A stretch of 64,000 nucleotides of DNA from Sabellastarte sp. h YS-2021. Its lineage: Eukaryota > Annelida > Polychaeta > Sabellida > Sabellidae. The translations under genes and the position numbers were made by a program. A model generated the notes under the pieces. That model had not been told where the DNA came from, made no database searches, and was given only the letters and a program-made list of their open reading frames with translations. Shown here piece after piece: positions 10,707 through 20,158 of the stretch; position 1 is the first letter of the stretch, and the number at the start of each line of letters is the position of its first letter. The stretch covers positions 122,895,530 to 122,959,529 of the forward strand of contig OZ024931.1 in NCBI GenBank assembly GCA_964017235.1, written 5' to 3'.

Positions 10707-12013
10707 CACCCAACATTTACCATTCTAGCTTGATCTATCTTTAATATTTCAGGGAATTTTGCGTAGACAATAATATTTATAGTTTCTGGAAGGGCAGTCC
10801 CAAATCTTAGACTTAATCTCACATGTCCACTTCCGGAAGTTGTCATCACCTGACCAGATAGGAAACTCTGTATGTCGAATTGGTACAATGCATATCCCTT
10901 GGGATAATCTGAAAGTTGAATAATCAAACCATTTTTCCGATCAGAATCGTTTGGTACCAGACTTAGATAAGAGGCTACATAATCTTTTTCATTGAAATTG
11001 GGTTTAAAGGGTCTATTTGGTACAGGCTGTCCATCCACACTCAATTCCATATAATTGAGATCCATATTTTGAAAGTTAAACGGATTTTTAGTGTAATCTC
11101 CAGAATAGGCAGCATTTGAAACTAAACCAACCACAATCTTGCTGGGAACCTTACCATGGAAGATATTATCAGTCATAAATGTGTGAGATCCTTTAGCAAT
11201 ACTGAAGCTTTTAATATCACTTCTCCAGAAGGGGTAGAGTGCTGGACTTGTTTTCAAAGCCTCATTATGAGCGACTAACATATCTGGATTCAAAGAGATA
11301 TAACAAACTTTTAAAATAGCCTCTGTGATTTTTAACCTCAACTTTTCTTTCCCATCTCTCATTAATCTGAACTCATTGAAGGATTGAAAAAACTTCAAGG
11401 TAACCGCCACCCCATTTATTATAGCCCTGGGTTGATCTATTCCAAAGTCTGTATAAAGTAAACCCTCCACACTAGCCGTTCCTCCACTTCTAGTTGGTCT
11501 GCCTCTCTCTGTAAAGCCTGGATTACCCCCTGTGTAGGTGATAGCCTCCATGGCCCCTGGTTGATCTTTATGAAACAATGCTGCCTCACCCTCTGATTGA
11601 ACCATGTTGTTGTTGGTTGATAGAAGAAAATCAATCATTGCCTTATACGGATAATTAGCACCCACATCTGAGGATACTACTTTTTGATTTAATGCAATAT
11701 CAACCTGTCTAAAAATTGAATGGAGGGTCAAGTTTATAGGCGCCACCTGGTGACTAGGGGTTGCAGGTTGACCAGCTGATGGTGGCTTATTATGAATAGG
11801 AACCCCCTTCTCATCTGTAATGATGTATTTTACATGTAACCTGGTTTTAGCTAAATTGATATAATCTACTGAGGTCCCTGGGATATTAAATTCTATTACA
11901 CTGCTATCTGTGATAGCGGCAATTGGATTGAACTCCACCCAATATTCTTTCTGAATCGTCTTATCTATGGGTGGTGGCTGGAAGATGGTTAAAGGTGTTT
12001 GAATTATATCCAT
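10706..12013 (-). CDS. MCP: Major capsid protein, double jelly-roll type
   Basis: 435 aa starting at the ATG at 12013. It has the N-terminal entry strand region, the long beta-rich body and the C-terminal LSLRFGTALPETINIIVYAKFP-like strand region that I associate with Polinton hexon-like capsid proteins, including a conserved-looking NRPFKPNF segment followed by SLVPND and QLSDYPKGYALYQFD. The start overlaps the upstream basic-protein gene by 10 bp and the stop overlaps the protease start by one base. It is intact. The assignment rests on family recognition and on its place between penton and protease genes; a structure prediction would settle it. Confidence 0.88.
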   Translation of the reverse strand: MDIIQTPLTIFQPPPIDKTIQKEYWVEFNPIAAITDSSVIEFNIPGTSVDYINLAKTRLHVKYIITDEKGVPIHNKPPSAGQPATPSHQVAPINLTLHSIFRQVDIALNQKVVSSDVGANYPYKAMIDFLLSTNNNMVQSEGEAALFHKDQPGAMEAITYTGGNPGFTERGRPTRSGGTASVEGLLYTDFGIDQPRAIINGVAVTLKFFQSFNEFRLMRDGKEKLRLKITEAILKVCYISLNPDMLVAHNEALKTSPALYPFWRSDIKSFSIAKGSHTFMTDNIFHGKVPSKIVVGLVSNAAYSGDYTKNPFNFQNMDLNYMELSVDGQPVPNRPFKPNFNEKDYVASYLSLVPNDSDRKNGLIIQLSDYPKGYALYQFDIQSFLSGQVMTTSGSGHVRLSLRFGTALPETINIIVYAKFPEILKIDQARMVNVG

Positions 12014-12408
12014 AATGAGTGAGAATTGAATTTTTTCTTCTTACTCTTTACTTTCAACCCCTTCTGGACAGATGTTGATGATCTCTTAGTGCTGCTACCT
12101 TTCCTAGTTTTATTTTTATTCTTGGAAGAAATTTTTCTTGAGGATTTCTTTGTAATCTTACTCTTTCTAGTCTTCCCACCAGTTTGACCTTTGTGGGTTC
12201 CAACCATGCTATTTATACCCTTTTTCAATTTTATCTCACTCTTGGCCTGCTCCACTGCTGCCTCTGTAGGTGTAACTAATGTAACCTCCACCGGTTTGTC
12301 ATTAACCCTATCTGTTTCTGAATTTTTAGGATTTAATTCATAAAAATTTGGGTTATATGCGACTCTTCCCTCAATACATTTCTTGCAAAAGTTTAAATAT
12401 TTATCCAT
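12004..12408 (-). CDS. Lysine/serine-rich basic protein, candidate virion core protein
   Basis: 134 aa. The first half is ordinary (with CKKC near residues 8-11). From about residue 65 it becomes highly basic: a GTHKGQTGGKTRKSK segment followed by repeated KKSSRK/KNKNKTRK stretches to the end. Between penton and major capsid genes, a DNA-condensing role like small adenoviral core proteins is plausible, but that is inferred from composition and location. It overlaps the penton gene by 8 bp and the capsid gene by 10 bp. Confidence 0.7.
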   Translation of the reverse strand: MDKYLNFCKKCIEGRVAYNPNFYELNPKNSETDRVNDKPVEVTLVTPTEAAVEQAKSEIKLKKGINSMVGTHKGQTGGKTRKSKITKKSSRKISSKNKNKTRKGSSTKRSSTSVQKGLKVKSKKKKFNSHSLWI

Positions 12409-12814
12409 TTTCTTTTTTAAGGTGTAATGTGAGCTGTATCTCCCCCTTTAATGCTAGAGCATTGTTAAAGGAGCTATCTTTTATATAGATTTTGATTCGA
12501 CCTAAATTCGACTGCCTCACCCCCAAATAAAACCTGTCTGGAAATAATTGGCTTCTTTTATTGTTTGGCATTACCATTCTTAAAATTGGTTCTAAGGAAT
12601 CTCTAACAAAACTATAATCGCAGATATCTGAAAAAACCATGAGGGTCTCTGATATTTTTTCATTTAAAAAAATATCGCAGAGCGCCACTTTCCAATTTCC
12701 CCTCAATTCCACTCTCTCAGGAAGTTCCACAGTGAAGTTATAACCCTTGTTACCAGGATGAAACCTTAAGGAATCCTTCGAACTTAAGAAAATGTAAAAG
12801 TCTCCCTCTGTCAT
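12401..12814 (-). CDS. mCP: Minor capsid (penton-like) protein, single jelly-roll
   Basis: 137 aa from ATG 12814. It reads as a compact beta protein: an N-terminal DFYIFLSSKDS segment, F-T-V-E-L-P-E-R with V-E-L-R-G-N-W-K-V-A-L, then strands ending in IQLTLHLKKENG. This pattern (LP...L.G.W.VAL) is what I recognise in Polinton penton-type proteins. It leads the overlapping group penton-basic protein-major capsid-protease and has a TATA motif about 60 bp upstream (12873-12880). Confidence 0.85.
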   Translation of the reverse strand: MTEGDFYIFLSSKDSLRFHPGNKGYNFTVELPERVELRGNWKVALCDIFLNEKISETLMVFSDICDYSFVRDSLEPILRMVMPNNKRSQLFPDRFYLGVRQSNLGRIKIYIKDSSFNNALALKGEIQLTLHLKKENG

Positions 12815-12872
12815 TCTCCCTCTTTTTCATTCAATTATGAAAGCTTTAACACAAACACAGGGCAGCATTGGC

Positions 12873-12880
12873 TATTTATA
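12873..12880 (-). promoter_or_regulatory. TATA box for the capsid gene group
   Basis: Minus-strand CTATAAATAGCC, about 60 bp upstream of the penton ATG and overlapping the integrase stop region. It is the only TATA motif seen for the four capsid-block genes. Confidence 0.6.
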
Positions 12881-14147
12881 GTTCTTCCATAGCTGTCTCT
12901 GGTATCCAGGAATTAAATTTGCTTGGCCATCCTTTCCATTTTACCAGCATCTCTGATATCCCCTTTCTTTTCCTTTTTTTAAGAATTTTTTCTATTTTGT
13001 AGACCATATTTTCATCCAAAAATGCTAGTTGTAATTCAGGCTCATAAAAATATGACGTTATGACCTCATTTTGATAATCTTTTAGTTGATACATTGGGAT
13101 ATCTTGATTTAGTTTTCTATCAATGATTGTAAAAATCTCACCAGACCATTTTTCAGCATATTCTCGATCGAAACTGTTCTTTAGATAACTTATTTTAACC
13201 CTATCACCAACCTTATACATAAATTTCACCCTTTTAGGGTTAGGTCTGGTCTTCTTCATGCTTTTGTCTTTCTTAATACCCTTAGTTTTGAGGCCGTATT
13301 GATAAGACCATATATCATACTGGTTTGAACTCTGAGCCTTTGTGGGGGTCATCTTAATAGATCTATGGCTGGCATTGTTGTAACTAGCCGTAAAGTTTTG
13401 TAAATTATCTACCCATCTGAAGGATTCTCTAGCTGTTAAATATTTGAATATCTTGAGTTTAATTGTTTTTATTACTCTCTCTGCGTAATTAGCTTTAGTT
13501 TCATAATAAGTAAATATCTGATCCACCTTTGAGGTTCTCAAAAATTTGGTCACCTCTGAATTTTTATATTCACTACCTTGATCACTTCTTATTTTCTGTG
13601 GTTTCACCCCTGATTCCTCAAAAATATTAGACATGACTTGCTTCATTTCCTTTCCTGTGAGAGTATACATTGGTTTGGTATAGAGATAACGAGTAAATAT
13701 ATCGATAAAAACCACAAAATAGCCATAATTATCATTCGATTTTCTGTATTTCACCATATTAGCAGTATCTGTATCCCATTGATAATTTTTGGAGAAGGAA
13801 AGGACCTTGGGTCTCTTGAAACGTCTCCTGACAGGATGATGTGAAGTATAGGTCTCCTGTTTAGCTAGCCACTGTTTAATAGATCTCCTTGAAATCTTAT
13901 ATTGATCATTTTTTTTCACGAAATTGTACAATTTTTCAACCCCGCTGAAGGAGGCAGGACTACTGGGGTTATAATATGCATCTTTAAGGAGTACCTCCAC
14001 ATCAGGAGAGATTTTTATTCCAGAATTTAATCCATTTTGGTTTGCGCTCTCTGATAGACTCCCTGCTGCCTCCCCTCTGTTTTGTAGCCGTTCCTCCTTG
14101 CTGTTTAACCCTTCCTCCAGTTGAATTAGTTGGGGATTTTTCATCAT
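12876..14147 (-). CDS. INT: Retroviral-type integrase with C-terminal chromodomain
   Basis: About 423 aa from the ATG at 14147. The core domain shows the catalytic triad: D125 (YQWDTDTANM), D189 (IRSDQGSEY) and E223 (KANYAERVIK). Before it lies the Polinton-typical YYNPSSPASFSGVEKLYNF region. After it comes an SH3-like basic region (KVGDRVKISY) and a C-terminal chromodomain (YKIEKILKKR...MLVKWKGWPSKFNSWIPE). It integrates the linear element and makes the 6-bp duplication. The first about 48 codons overlap the 3' end of the 14002-14370 ORF in another frame, so the true start is uncertain. Confidence 0.94.
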   Translation of the reverse strand: MMKNPQLIQLEEGLNSKEERLQNRGEAAGSLSESANQNGLNSGIKISPDVEVLLKDAYYNPSSPASFSGVEKLYNFVKKNDQYKISRRSIKQWLAKQETYTSHHPVRRRFKRPKVLSFSKNYQWDTDTANMVKYRKSNDNYGYFVVFIDIFTRYLYTKPMYTLTGKEMKQVMSNIFEESGVKPQKIRSDQGSEYKNSEVTKFLRTSKVDQIFTYYETKANYAERVIKTIKLKIFKYLTARESFRWVDNLQNFTASYNNASHRSIKMTPTKAQSSNQYDIWSYQYGLKTKGIKKDKSMKKTRPNPKRVKFMYKVGDRVKISYLKNSFDREYAEKWSGEIFTIIDRKLNQDIPMYQLKDYQNEVITSYFYEPELQLAFLDENMVYKIEKILKKRKRKGISEMLVKWKGWPSKFNSWIPETAMEEL

Positions 14148-14370
14148 CACTGAATCGTTTGTCTACACTGATCTCAGGTATTCCTGGTGGTGGTGACATA
14201 TATAGGCTCTCATTGCTTCCAGTCTCAGCCTTGGATGATGTTACAGCATTTTCAGATTGCTCTGATTCCTGCTCAGTAGTTTTGTCTTTATATGCGTTCT
14301 GCTTTTCACTCTCGAGATATTTTTTAAATTTTAAAAATTGTTCATGAGGTATCATTACAAATTTATTCAT
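14002..14370 (-). CDS. Unknown Polinton protein, 122 aa, overlapping the integrase
   Basis: ATG at 14370 gives 122 aa. The N-terminus reads FVMIPHEQFLKFKKYLE, a helix-like segment. The rest is polar and low-complexity with S/E/Q-rich and PPPG parts, then a basic C-terminus with GGSRESIRERKPKWIKF. The start overlaps the upstream 102-aa gene's stop (ATGA). The last about 146 bp are shared with the integrase N-terminus in another frame. I do not recognise a function; an adaptor or amphipathic virion protein is possible. Confidence 0.6.
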   Translation of the reverse strand: MNKFVMIPHEQFLKFKKYLESEKQNAYKDKTTEQESEQSENAVTSSKAETGSNESLYMSPPPGIPEISVDKRFSDDEKSPTNSTGGRVKQQGGTATKQRGGSRESIRERKPKWIKFWNKNLS

Positions 14371-14675
14371 TGTAAAATTTGTTTGATATAATTCCTTATG
14401 GTATATAATAAATCTGTAAAAATTCTGTGATGTCTCTTCAGTAATTGAAGCCGCCCTCTAACCCTTCTTAGAAATCGTTTAATCAAGGCTGAATACTTGT
14501 CAAATTTTGCCTTGGTCTTTTTACTTAGTGGCAGACGAACAATATTGAAGAAAATCTCTGCAATGGCTTTTATTTGTGACTGATTAGCCTCTGAGAACAT
14601 ATACTTATTTAAATTTTTATTGTTATCCAATATAACCTTTAGAAAATGCTTTGATCTAAGGAGATTAGAAGACAT
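14367..14675 (-). CDS. Small conserved-type Polinton protein, 102 aa
   Basis: From the ATG at 14675 the protein starts with SSNLLRSKHFLKVILDN and continues with QSQIKAIAEIFFNIVR, then a lysine/arginine-rich helical C-terminal half (RFLRRVRGRLQLLKRHH). This layout (leucine-rich start, 'Q..AI.EI..N' segment, basic K-rich part) is one I associate with a small ORF repeatedly found beside integrase and ATPase genes in Polintons, function unknown. It leads a group with the 122-aa ORF and integrase, and two TATA motifs lie 30-50 bp upstream. Confidence 0.72.
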   Translation of the reverse strand: MSSNLLRSKHFLKVILDNNKNLNKYMFSEANQSQIKAIAEIFFNIVRLPLSKKTKAKFDKYSALIKRFLRRVRGRLQLLKRHHRIFTDLLYTIRNYIKQILQ

Positions 14676-14702
14676 ACTGATCAGTAGTCTTTGATCTAGC
14701 AA

Positions 14703-14723
14703 GTATTTATAGCTATTTATATA
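14703..14723 (-). promoter_or_regulatory. Double TATA motif for the integrase gene group
   Basis: On the minus strand TATATAAATAGC and CTATAAATACTT lie in tandem, 30-50 bp upstream of the ATG at 14675 and overlapping the end of the ATPase gene. Confidence 0.6.
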
Positions 14724-15333
14724 TAGTTAGGTATTCATCAGGAAATATATGGGTGCGTAACCATGAGCTCTTATCCCTGGTAGGAGACAGATCTATCAGC
14801 AAGTAACTGTAAGATTCTGTAGTGGCGTCCTCATAGGCCAGACAGACCTTATCACACATTCCTAACTGATTTCCTAAAATTTTTATTTGATTTATATCCC
14901 TAGGATTTTTAAACAAAATAAAATAATGAGTATTCAGGGTAATGTCTCTACTGTACTTTCCAGAATGATACAGATTTTGTAGTATTAAAAAGACGCTGAG
15001 TTTTCTATGATGTGAATCCCTACTAAATAGATTGGTAATGGAGGGACTATTCACTGCTGACATTTGTAAATCATCAATAATAATCAGATTATGCTTAGAG
15101 TCAGCAATTTGCTTAATTCGAGTCTCGTCAGGAAGTCCCTGAATAAATTCCAAATTTTCAATTACTTTGTTATCAAAAGAATCCTGCCATACCCCATAAA
15201 AATAGTACACCTTATCCACTGGAACATCAAACATAGTATTTAAATTCTCCAATAGCTTAAACACAAACTTTGTCTTTCCAGAGCCCGTAGGACCTGTAAT
15301 CATTGCAGTAGTGGGTGAAAAAAATTTGAACAT
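14713..15333 (-). CDS. ATP: FtsK/HerA-type genome packaging ATPase
   Basis: 206 aa from the ATG at 15333. Walker A GPTGSGKT lies at residues 14-21 and Walker B LIIIDD at 83-88, followed by the ILQN-containing sensor region. This is the A32/FtsK-HerA ATPase expected to pump DNA into capsids in this element class. It has its own TATA motif at 15399-15406, 66-73 bp upstream. The ORF is intact and of usual Polinton length. Confidence 0.93.
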   Translation of the reverse strand: MFKFFSPTTAMITGPTGSGKTKFVFKLLENLNTMFDVPVDKVYYFYGVWQDSFDNKVIENLEFIQGLPDETRIKQIADSKHNLIIIDDLQMSAVNSPSITNLFSRDSHHRKLSVFLILQNLYHSGKYSRDITLNTHYFILFKNPRDINQIKILGNQLGMCDKVCLAYEDATTESYSYLLIDLSPTRDKSSWLRTHIFPDEYLTIYK

Positions 15334-15398
15334 TGTTATCACTATCTTATCTCCTTAGTCACACGGTAAACAATCAGAAAGCTGTTTAGTCTCCTCTC

Positions 15399-15406
15399 TA
15401 TTTATA
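15399..15406 (-). promoter_or_regulatory. TATA box for the packaging ATPase
   Basis: Minus-strand TATAAATA, 66-73 bp before the ATG at 15333. Confidence 0.6.
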
Positions 15407-15538
15407 TTATTTCACCTGCCAAGATTACATTCGCCTGCTTGCCAGTTACCCCAATACCTGCCAGATATCCTACACAAAGAGTTTTGCCTGTATTGTTCTC
15501 ATGTACTGTTGTCGCATAGAGTACATACAAATGTCAAA

Positions 15539-16747
15539 ATGCAGACACAAATGTTTATCCTCTTAGCCCTTTTACCCGGATTATTGAAATCTAAAGCTTG
15601 TTTCCAGGGAATGTGTAACTGTGAGGAAGATATGGCTGTATGTATAGATGTTGTATGGGTGAAATTTACCTATAATCCAAAAATCCGTATTTTATATTTA
15701 AAAAAGTTGGAATTTCTAGATATCTATCTAGTCTTGGAAAATTTTCCCTCTTTAAAATATTGGACAATATTGGATATAATGTACCTCAACTGCACTAGGA
15801 TTAAAGAAATTCCGGTGGAAATTATAGTAGTCACTAATATGTGCACAGAAAATGTCCAGAAAGGTGAGTATATTATCCTATGTAGTTAAAATTATAATGT
15901 AATATTCAGAGAAAAAATGGCTTTGGGATGCTTACCCTCGGGTTCGAAATTTCCTGTTATTTTTAATTGGGAATGGAGAATTTCAACAGACCTCCACAGT
16001 CTGTACATTCACAGCTTACTCTCATTGCGTCCAAACAGGCGCAGTAACAGCAATACCTCATTAATATGTGTATGAGGTGCTTACCTTCGGGTTCGAAATT
16101 TCCTGTTAATTTTAATTGGGAATGGAGAATTTCAACAGACCTCCACATTCTGTACATCCAGAGCTTACTGTCATTGCGTCCAAAGCGACGCACTAGCAGC
16201 AATACCTCATTAATATGTTTTATCAAGCTTACCTTCGGGTTCGAAATTTCCTGTTATTTTTAATTGGGACTGGAGATTTTCAACAGTCCTCGTAGGTCTG
16301 TAATGACAGAGCTAACCTTCATTGGTTCAGCTTTTAGCTATTTCCTGTTAGTATTTAATGTCAATGGTGAATTATAACAAAGTGTAATTTTTGACTATTT
16401 TTTCTTAATTAGCTACAACAGCGAGAGAGATATGGAATCTTAACCATTCCTCAGTCTCATCAACAGATCTCTGGAATTCCACTAGCACTGCCCAGTATTC
16501 ATCCAAAGGATCTGTCTATAATATGACAAAAATTACAGCAAACAATAGCTCACACATCCTAAGATGCTACTGGCTTATGGTCTCAACCGGCATCTCATGC
16601 ATTTTGTCTGCATTTCTAATCGCATGGATCCTAAAGAAAAAATTACTCTGCTCTAGGTTTAACAGAGATTTGGAAAACGAGGGCAATGGGATAGAAATGA
16701 GAGATGTAGGACTTAGGACTGATGAGGACACTGAAATCAACCCATAA
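15539..16747 (+). CDS. Spliced type I membrane glycoprotein 1 (exons 15539-15863 and 16413-16747)
   Basis: The first exon runs from the ATG at 15539 to AAG|GTGAGTA (exon end 15863). The second begins after TTTTTTCTTAATTAG (from 16413) and runs to TAA at 16747. The intron is phase 1 and the frame is kept, giving 219 aa. A signal peptide covers about residues 1-19, then a cysteine-containing ectodomain (CFQGMCNC and, later, YLNC). A serine/threonine-rich stalk with four N-glycosylation sequons (NHS, NST, NMT, NSS) leads to one transmembrane helix at about 162-182 and a charged cytoplasmic tail. The layout matches the next gene, so the two are probably paralogues. A role as envelope or cell-surface protein is inferred. 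The 549-bp intron holds three tandem dispersed-repeat units. Confidence 0.78.
15927..16286 (-). repeat. Dispersed Polinton repeat, three tandem units in an intron
   Basis: GGTTCGAAATTTCCTGTTA recurs at 15941, 16090 and 16238, a period of 148-149 bp, with AATACCTCATTAATATG between copies. The orientation is opposite to the host gene. Confidence 0.9.
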
Positions 16748-16807
16748 AGGTAAGAAATATAAATTAATATTCTTCAATTAATAGTTTTCCTGCGAGAAAA
16801 CGAATTG

Positions 16808-16882
16808 TGACGTCACATTACACGGAAACATGCCTCCATAGCTTGTGACGTAATTTAGAAACCCTATGACGTATTTTGACGC
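16808..16882. promoter_or_regulatory. CRE/ATF-like cluster upstream of glycoprotein 2
   Basis: A perfect palindromic TGACGTCA is followed by TGACGTAA, TGACGTAT and TTTGACGCC-type half sites within about 75 bp. The cluster ends some 40 bp before the ATG at 16921. CREB/ATF binding is inferred from the motif only. Confidence 0.55.
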
Positions 16883-16920
16883 CTTGAAATCATATATTTC
16901 TGTTTATATTTTACGGAAGG

Positions 16921-18352
16921 ATGGCGTATTTCAGTTTTATTTTGATTTTTATTTGTTTTCTTACAACAACTACAAACTGTTATCATGTGGAGTGTAATTT
17001 CCACGAGGAGACAGGCACATTGCATATTGTGGGCTTGAGGTCGATGCAGGACTTTGAAAATTACGGTGAAAAATGTGGTGATTATGACCTAGACGTTTTG
17101 ATATACGAGAAATGTTACATTGGAAAGATCATCTTACCCCTTAGAACTATTCTTAAGAATTATGCTAAGCTCAGAATCCTATACTGGAACTGTGAGGGGG
17201 AATGTGAATACTCAGATAGCATAGTCACTGTCATTGGATGTAACTCGGGTAAGTGATACGATATATTTGGTCTTATTTTTGGGACGTTTTGGGAGGTTTA
17301 ATGTCTCCAGGTATATGTAAATATGGATATATAATTATATATCACCTTAGGCCTTTGATATTATGCACTAGTTATTTTGGAGAGGAATTACATTTATCAG
17401 CCAGTTATTTTATTAGCAATGCGCAGCCCTGTTGAAAATCTCCATTCCCAATTAAAATTAACGGGAAATTTCGAACGTCAGAGTAAGCACACGAAAGCAA
17501 TATCTCTGAAGATTTTCAGTCACATTTTATGAAAGCAATTCGAGTGACCAATGCTCTCTATGGTATCTCTCTAGTGATATGCATATTAGGGTTAGGGCTT
17601 TGGGGTTAGAGATGAAAATTCATCAAATATAATCATAATATTTGAAGCACAGGGTGTAATAGCCAGTTCATATAATATTTTCCTGGTTTTGTGTTTTAGA
17701 TCAGACATCAGATCATAAAGAAACTGACCAGGACTATGACAATTACGATGATGCTGATGATTTAGATATTGATGATGATGATGATGACGATGATTTGTAT
17801 GGACTTCTAGTCATTCCTATTCTAGGATTTCTGGGTGGGGTCGCAGTTTTCATCATTCGTCGCTTCAAAGACAGGTTGTTGTTCATACTATTGGATAGAA
17901 TATTTGACTGTCTAGGGAGTGATGAGGGAAATGAATCTCACATGGCTGAGACTGATAGCACAGCTGTTGAATCTACCTGTCCTAAGGAAAGATTTGTTAA
18001 TCTGAAATTTTCATCAGATGAATTAAGTTCCACCTATCCTGAGTCCTCAGTATCCGGTGATACCTGGAATGATCGGATACAGACTGATGCTAGGAAAATA
18101 TTTGAAAATATAGGGGAGGAGAGGATAATTACTACAGATCTATCTTCAAGTATCGTTGAGGTTCTTGATAAGGCCACTCAGGTATCTGACACTAAGTCTA
18201 CAGATTTTGAGATAGAAATGGATGATCTCTCAGTCCTGAGATCTGTAGATGTATCAAATGAATCTGACCAGGTTTCTGATCTGCAAGAAACCAGTTTCAT
18301 CGAGACCAGATCTGGTCGAAGATACAAGAAAGTCTTTATATTAAAAAAGTAA
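16921..18352 (+). CDS. Spliced type I membrane glycoprotein 2 (exons 16921-17248 and 17700-18352)
   Basis: Exon 1 runs from the ATG at 16921 to TCGG|GTAAGTG (end 17248). Exon 2 follows TTTTGTGTTTTAG and runs from 17700 to TAA at 18352. The junction is phase 1 and in frame, giving 326 aa. It has a signal peptide (residues about 1-19), a cysteine-rich ectodomain of about 90 residues (CYHVEC... LRILYWNCEGEC... VIGCNS), an aspartate/tyrosine-rich juxtamembrane stretch with eight consecutive Asp, one transmembrane helix at about 143-163, then an acidic 160-residue cytoplasmic tail rich in S/T/D/E. Exon layout, intron phase and the ILYWNC-like motif link it to glycoprotein 1. The intron carries a long-form dispersed repeat. 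An AATAAA near 18928 could end the transcript. Function is unknown. Confidence 0.8.
17429..17612 (+). repeat. Dispersed Polinton repeat, long form, in the glycoprotein 2 intron
   Basis: Starts CTGTTGAAAATCTCCATTCC and ends TTAGGGTTAGGGCTTTGGGG, the same borders as the copies beside the two TIRs. Confidence 0.85.
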
Positions 18353-20158
18353 AATTATAGACAGACATTTTGTATTGTATTGTATTTTATAGTTAAGGAC
18401 TTGTCCAGATACTTTAATTTGACGTGATTTCTTGATCTGTAATTCAGAGAGATCTTTGCAGAAAAAATATTATATATTATTATGTAATTTTATATCTTTT
18501 GAAGTCAGATATTTTTACTTGAACATTTCTTTTAGAGTGGTTTTATAATATTTAAATGACATGTGAATGGTTACAGATTAGTTACACTGTAAATTGATAT
18601 GACTTAGTAAATGAAAGAGGTATAGATAGAGAGAGAGGTGTTTCTTTAAATTTTATTCTAATTTATCTTTTTTAATTTCATATCATCTCTGACAATTTAG
18701 TCAGACATATCTCTTCAGAGAATTTTTTTGGAAGAATATTATATATTTAATTCTTTTTAATTGTACCAATTATCATCCTTTGATTATTATTATGTCTCTC
18801 TGATATATACATATATGTAATTTTCTTGTGAGAATAGTTCATAAAGAATAATATATGTGATAATTTTCCATCTTTTATTGTCAAATAACCATATAACCCT
18901 TTCAAACAATATATACATAAGAATTTCAATAAAAAATCCTATACAGGTATCATGGCGTAGAGCATATTAATGATATCTTTAACAGAGGATTCTACATAGA
19001 ATGACTTTAAAAAAATTTAAAAATTCAGCGTCACACAGTGAAAAGTAAAAAACCAGTCACATTGAATGGAATTGAAGGTGTAACAGAAAAATATTTTTTT
19101 AAAAATCTTTTGAGAAAAATAGACTGGTCATACATCCAATTTATTATGTTAACATTTACAAAAAAGCAGAGCAGACTTCTCCATTGCAATGACTGGTGTC
19201 GCTGATTGATTGCAAAGAAAAAGCTAAATAAATACCAGTACTTTGTAAATGGAGACATATGATGAGCTCATATTGTCGAAATTCTTTTGAAATGGTTTAT
19301 TTTATTAAAATAAAAATAGGTTAAGACACCTCCTTTAACAAGATAAATTATGACCTTGCACGCTGAACAATTCTTTTGAGAGATGACTGTACAGAGCGTT
19401 CTTCTGATTACACAGAAGATCTCATACAGAGTAAAAACCATAAATCAGCTTGATTGTACAGTCACCACACAAAAGGCGTGTCATGCAGACTTGTTTAAAT
19501 ATTGACTTAAGGATGCATATAAATTATGAGGAAGTGCTACCTTAGTCAAAAAAGCATCTGAAACCTTCATGTATTCAGTTATTATAATAAAATCATTTCT
19601 TAACAAGATCATTGTTTTTTAGTAGATTAAAGACATATGACAAAATAATATAAATTACTAAGGATCTACAGGAATAATCATATACTAAGTGAAAAATATT
19701 TACATTAGCTTCCAAATATTAAATGATTTAAAAAAACTTCAGATTATTCAAACTCTTGCAAATTATAATTACAGAGATTTTTTTTTGACATTTACCTTTT
19801 TTCAAAGTTTTTTATTCCCTCTATTACACATTCAGCTGGTTTTATAAAAATTCTATAAGATTGTCTAAGTGATATCTCAGTCCCTCTATCATTTTGATAT
19901 ATGCCGAGCTCCTTGTCTTATTAATTATCCCAATGGTTTCATGCTGTTGATGATGACAGTTGCTCAGATTTATTCTGGGTATCCTTCTGTTATTGATGAC
20001 ATATGGCTTGATTGGCTCTGTGCAGAATGTAACCTAGTCAATTTTTAGGGATATGACAGGAGAAAAAGGATGAAGACTGAGGAGGCACCCCATTCATTCA
20101 GACCAAATTTAGAAATAAAAAAATTTTTTTTAAAAAAAAATTTTGAGATTGTAGACCA
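18353..20158. other. AT-rich non-coding stretch between glycoprotein 2 and RING genes
   Basis: No supportable coding region. It probably contains the 3' UTRs of both convergent genes. A pair of inverted 10-mers, TGACTGTACA and TGTACAGTCA (near 19384 and 19455), could pair around an inner segment with TTCTTCTG/CAGAAGA. Confidence 0.5.

Noticed and set aside
18747-19258. Minus-strand 60-75-aa frames in the Polinton
   Set aside because: AT-rich, hydrophobic by composition, no start context, and inside the likely 3' UTR of glycoprotein 2.
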